In this document: piece by piece, positions 15,793 through 16,201 of the stretch
Position numbering within the stretch: the stretch's first letter is position 1
Layout of the letters: each line of letters starts with the position of its first letter
Origin: Corynebacterium sp.
Lineage (GTDB): Bacteria; Actinomycetota; Actinomycetes; Mycobacteriales; Mycobacteriaceae
Assembly (NCBI RefSeq): GCF_030530965.1
Contig: NZ_JAUMTY010000003.1
Coordinates: forward strand, 89,703 to 105,903
Reading direction: 5' to 3'
DNA length: 16,201 nucleotides
Translations under genes and position numbers: made by a program
Notes under the pieces: generated by a model
Database searches by the model: none
The model's input: the letters and a program-made list of their open reading frames with translations, nothing else
What the model was told of the DNA's origin: nothing

Positions 15793-15836
15793 CGCTGATG
15801 TTGCATTGTTGCGACGCTGGTGTTGCGTTGTTACGG
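15793..15836 (+). repeat. Tandem 22-bp repeat, two copies
   Basis: 15793-15814 and 15815-15836 match at 18 of 22 positions, both starting CGCTG and containing GTTGC and TTGTT. The copies are G/T-rich on the plus strand. A looser relative (GTGCTGCG-TTGGTGTG) precedes them. Confidence 0.75.
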
Positions 15837-15874
15837 CGCTTGGGGGTTTACACCAAAATGTGTCCGCGCGCCGG

Positions 15875-15998
15875 AAAACTGCGCGGGTATATCAGGGTCG
15901 GTTGTGAAAACTGCGGAGGAATATGGGCGAAAAATGGCCGAGAATTGACCATATATCCCCACACTTTTATTTTGGGGCGCGTATTCCCCCGCACTTTT
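15875..15998. repeat. Inverted array of four 17-bp repeats (two forward, two reverse)
   Basis: The copies, read in a common orientation, are AAAACTGCGCGGGTATA (15875-15891, plus), AAAACTGCGGAGGAATA (15907-15923, plus), AAAAGTGTGGGGATATA (15952-15968, minus) and AAAAGTGCGGGGGAATA (15982-15998, minus). Starts are 32 bp apart in the forward pair and 30 bp apart in the reverse pair, about three helical turns. The whole is an imperfect palindrome about 124 bp long. It could be an intergenic mobile repeat, a protein-binding array or a structured RNA. Confidence 0.65.
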
Positions 15999-16091
15999 GG
16001 GCTCCAGGATCCTGTCCGCACCGCCTTCTGTCGTATTACCCGGCGCTTGCGTGGAGAAACCCTCGGATGGCCAACAAGAGTGGCCGCTAAA

Positions 16092-16201
16092 TTAGCCCGA
16101 GAAAATACGCCCCAGCACGAAGGTGACACTGGCTGCACCAGCACCAATCGCAAGCTGGAATAACGCACGCTTCACCACGGATGTACCAGAGAGCAAACCG
16201 A
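16092..16201 (-). CDS. VIT1/CCC1-type iron/manganese transporter, C-terminal end only
   Basis: The last 35 residues of a minus-strand gene that begins beyond the window, ending ...TSVVKRALFQLAIGAGAASVTFVLGRIFSG and a TAA at 16092-16094. The pattern of a basic residue pair, a Gly/Ala-rich membrane helix and a final GRxF is typical of the C-terminal helix of the VIT1/CCC1 family, which moves Fe2+ or Mn2+ across membranes. Only one helix is visible, so the family call rests on a short stretch. It converges with zur across a repeat-bearing gap. Confidence 0.65.
   Translation of the reverse strand, partial: GLLSGTSVVKRALFQLAIGAGAASVTFVLGRIFSG

Larger units (their letters stand above)
15756..16091. 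other. 336-bp gene-free convergent region holding a repeat array
   Basis: This is the gap between the zur terminator and the end of the VIT1-type gene. Open frames cross it on both strands, but they have no family resemblance and are read through by repeats, so no gene is called. It contains a tandem 22-bp repeat (15793-15836), four copies of a 17-bp motif in inverted pairs (15875-15998), a CAGGATCCTG palindrome (16005-16014), and a TTAC..GGCGCTTG sequence flanking the array on both sides (15831-15842 and 16036-16049). Confidence 0.6.

Noticed and set aside
15875..15998. CRISPR-like array
   Set aside because: Copies are imperfect, only 17 bp, and switch orientation; spacers are short and no cas gene is near.
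15759..16168. Open frames on both strands across the repeat array (134 and 106 residues)
   Set aside because: They run through inverted repeats, overlap each other and the end of the VIT1-type gene, and show no domain; better read as a non-coding element.

Overview
The window looks like a stretch of chromosome from a mid-to-high-GC actinobacterium, most likely a Corynebacterium; a C. kroppenstedtii-like species would fit, but that is a guess from gene style. The clues are a FurB-type Zur, the helZ-like SNF2 helicase paired with a SWIM zinc-finger protein (a pairing known in mycobacteria and relatives), PutP, a DeaD helicase with an RGG tail, Asp/Ser-rich low-complexity proteins and a DUF1524 secreted HNH protein. 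No phage, insertion sequence, CRISPR array or tRNA was recognised. Genes are ordinary in density and read mostly as housekeeping, transport and metal homeostasis.

Layout. Positions 1-4356 (minus) hold an overlapping two-gene unit: a SNF2 helicase and, downstream, a SWIM zinc-finger protein whose C-terminus leaves the window. A 308-bp divergent intergenic region with repeated TTCGTA motifs separates it from putP (4665-6260, plus), which ends at a strong terminator. A secreted or membrane-anchored HNH nuclease-like protein (6314-6973) starts inside that terminator. A small four-helix membrane protein follows (7148-7630). It converges on deaD (7744-10230, minus), an RNA helicase with an acidic N-terminal and a basic Arg/Gly-rich C-terminal extension. 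A 567-bp gene-free stretch follows, then an ion-transporter-superfamily (MatC/SLC13-like) permease (10798-12054, minus), a divergent lipoprotein (12245-12970, plus), an Asp-rich protein of unknown function (13034-13801, minus), a FhuF-like 2Fe-2S protein (14001-14855, minus), the zinc regulator zur (15251-15673, plus) and the C-terminal end of a VIT1/CCC1-type metal transporter (16092-16201, minus).

Working together. The right end (14001-16201) groups three metal-related genes: a probable ferric-siderophore reductase-like protein, the zinc uptake regulator and a probable Fe/Mn transporter. They are not one operon. The SNF2/SWIM pair is the only clearly coupled pair.

The most unusual non-coding structure is in the convergent gap between zur and the VIT1 gene (15756-16091). 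Four diverged copies of a 17-bp sequence are arranged two forward then two reverse, next to a tandem 22-bp repeat. No clearly new multi-gene system is visible.
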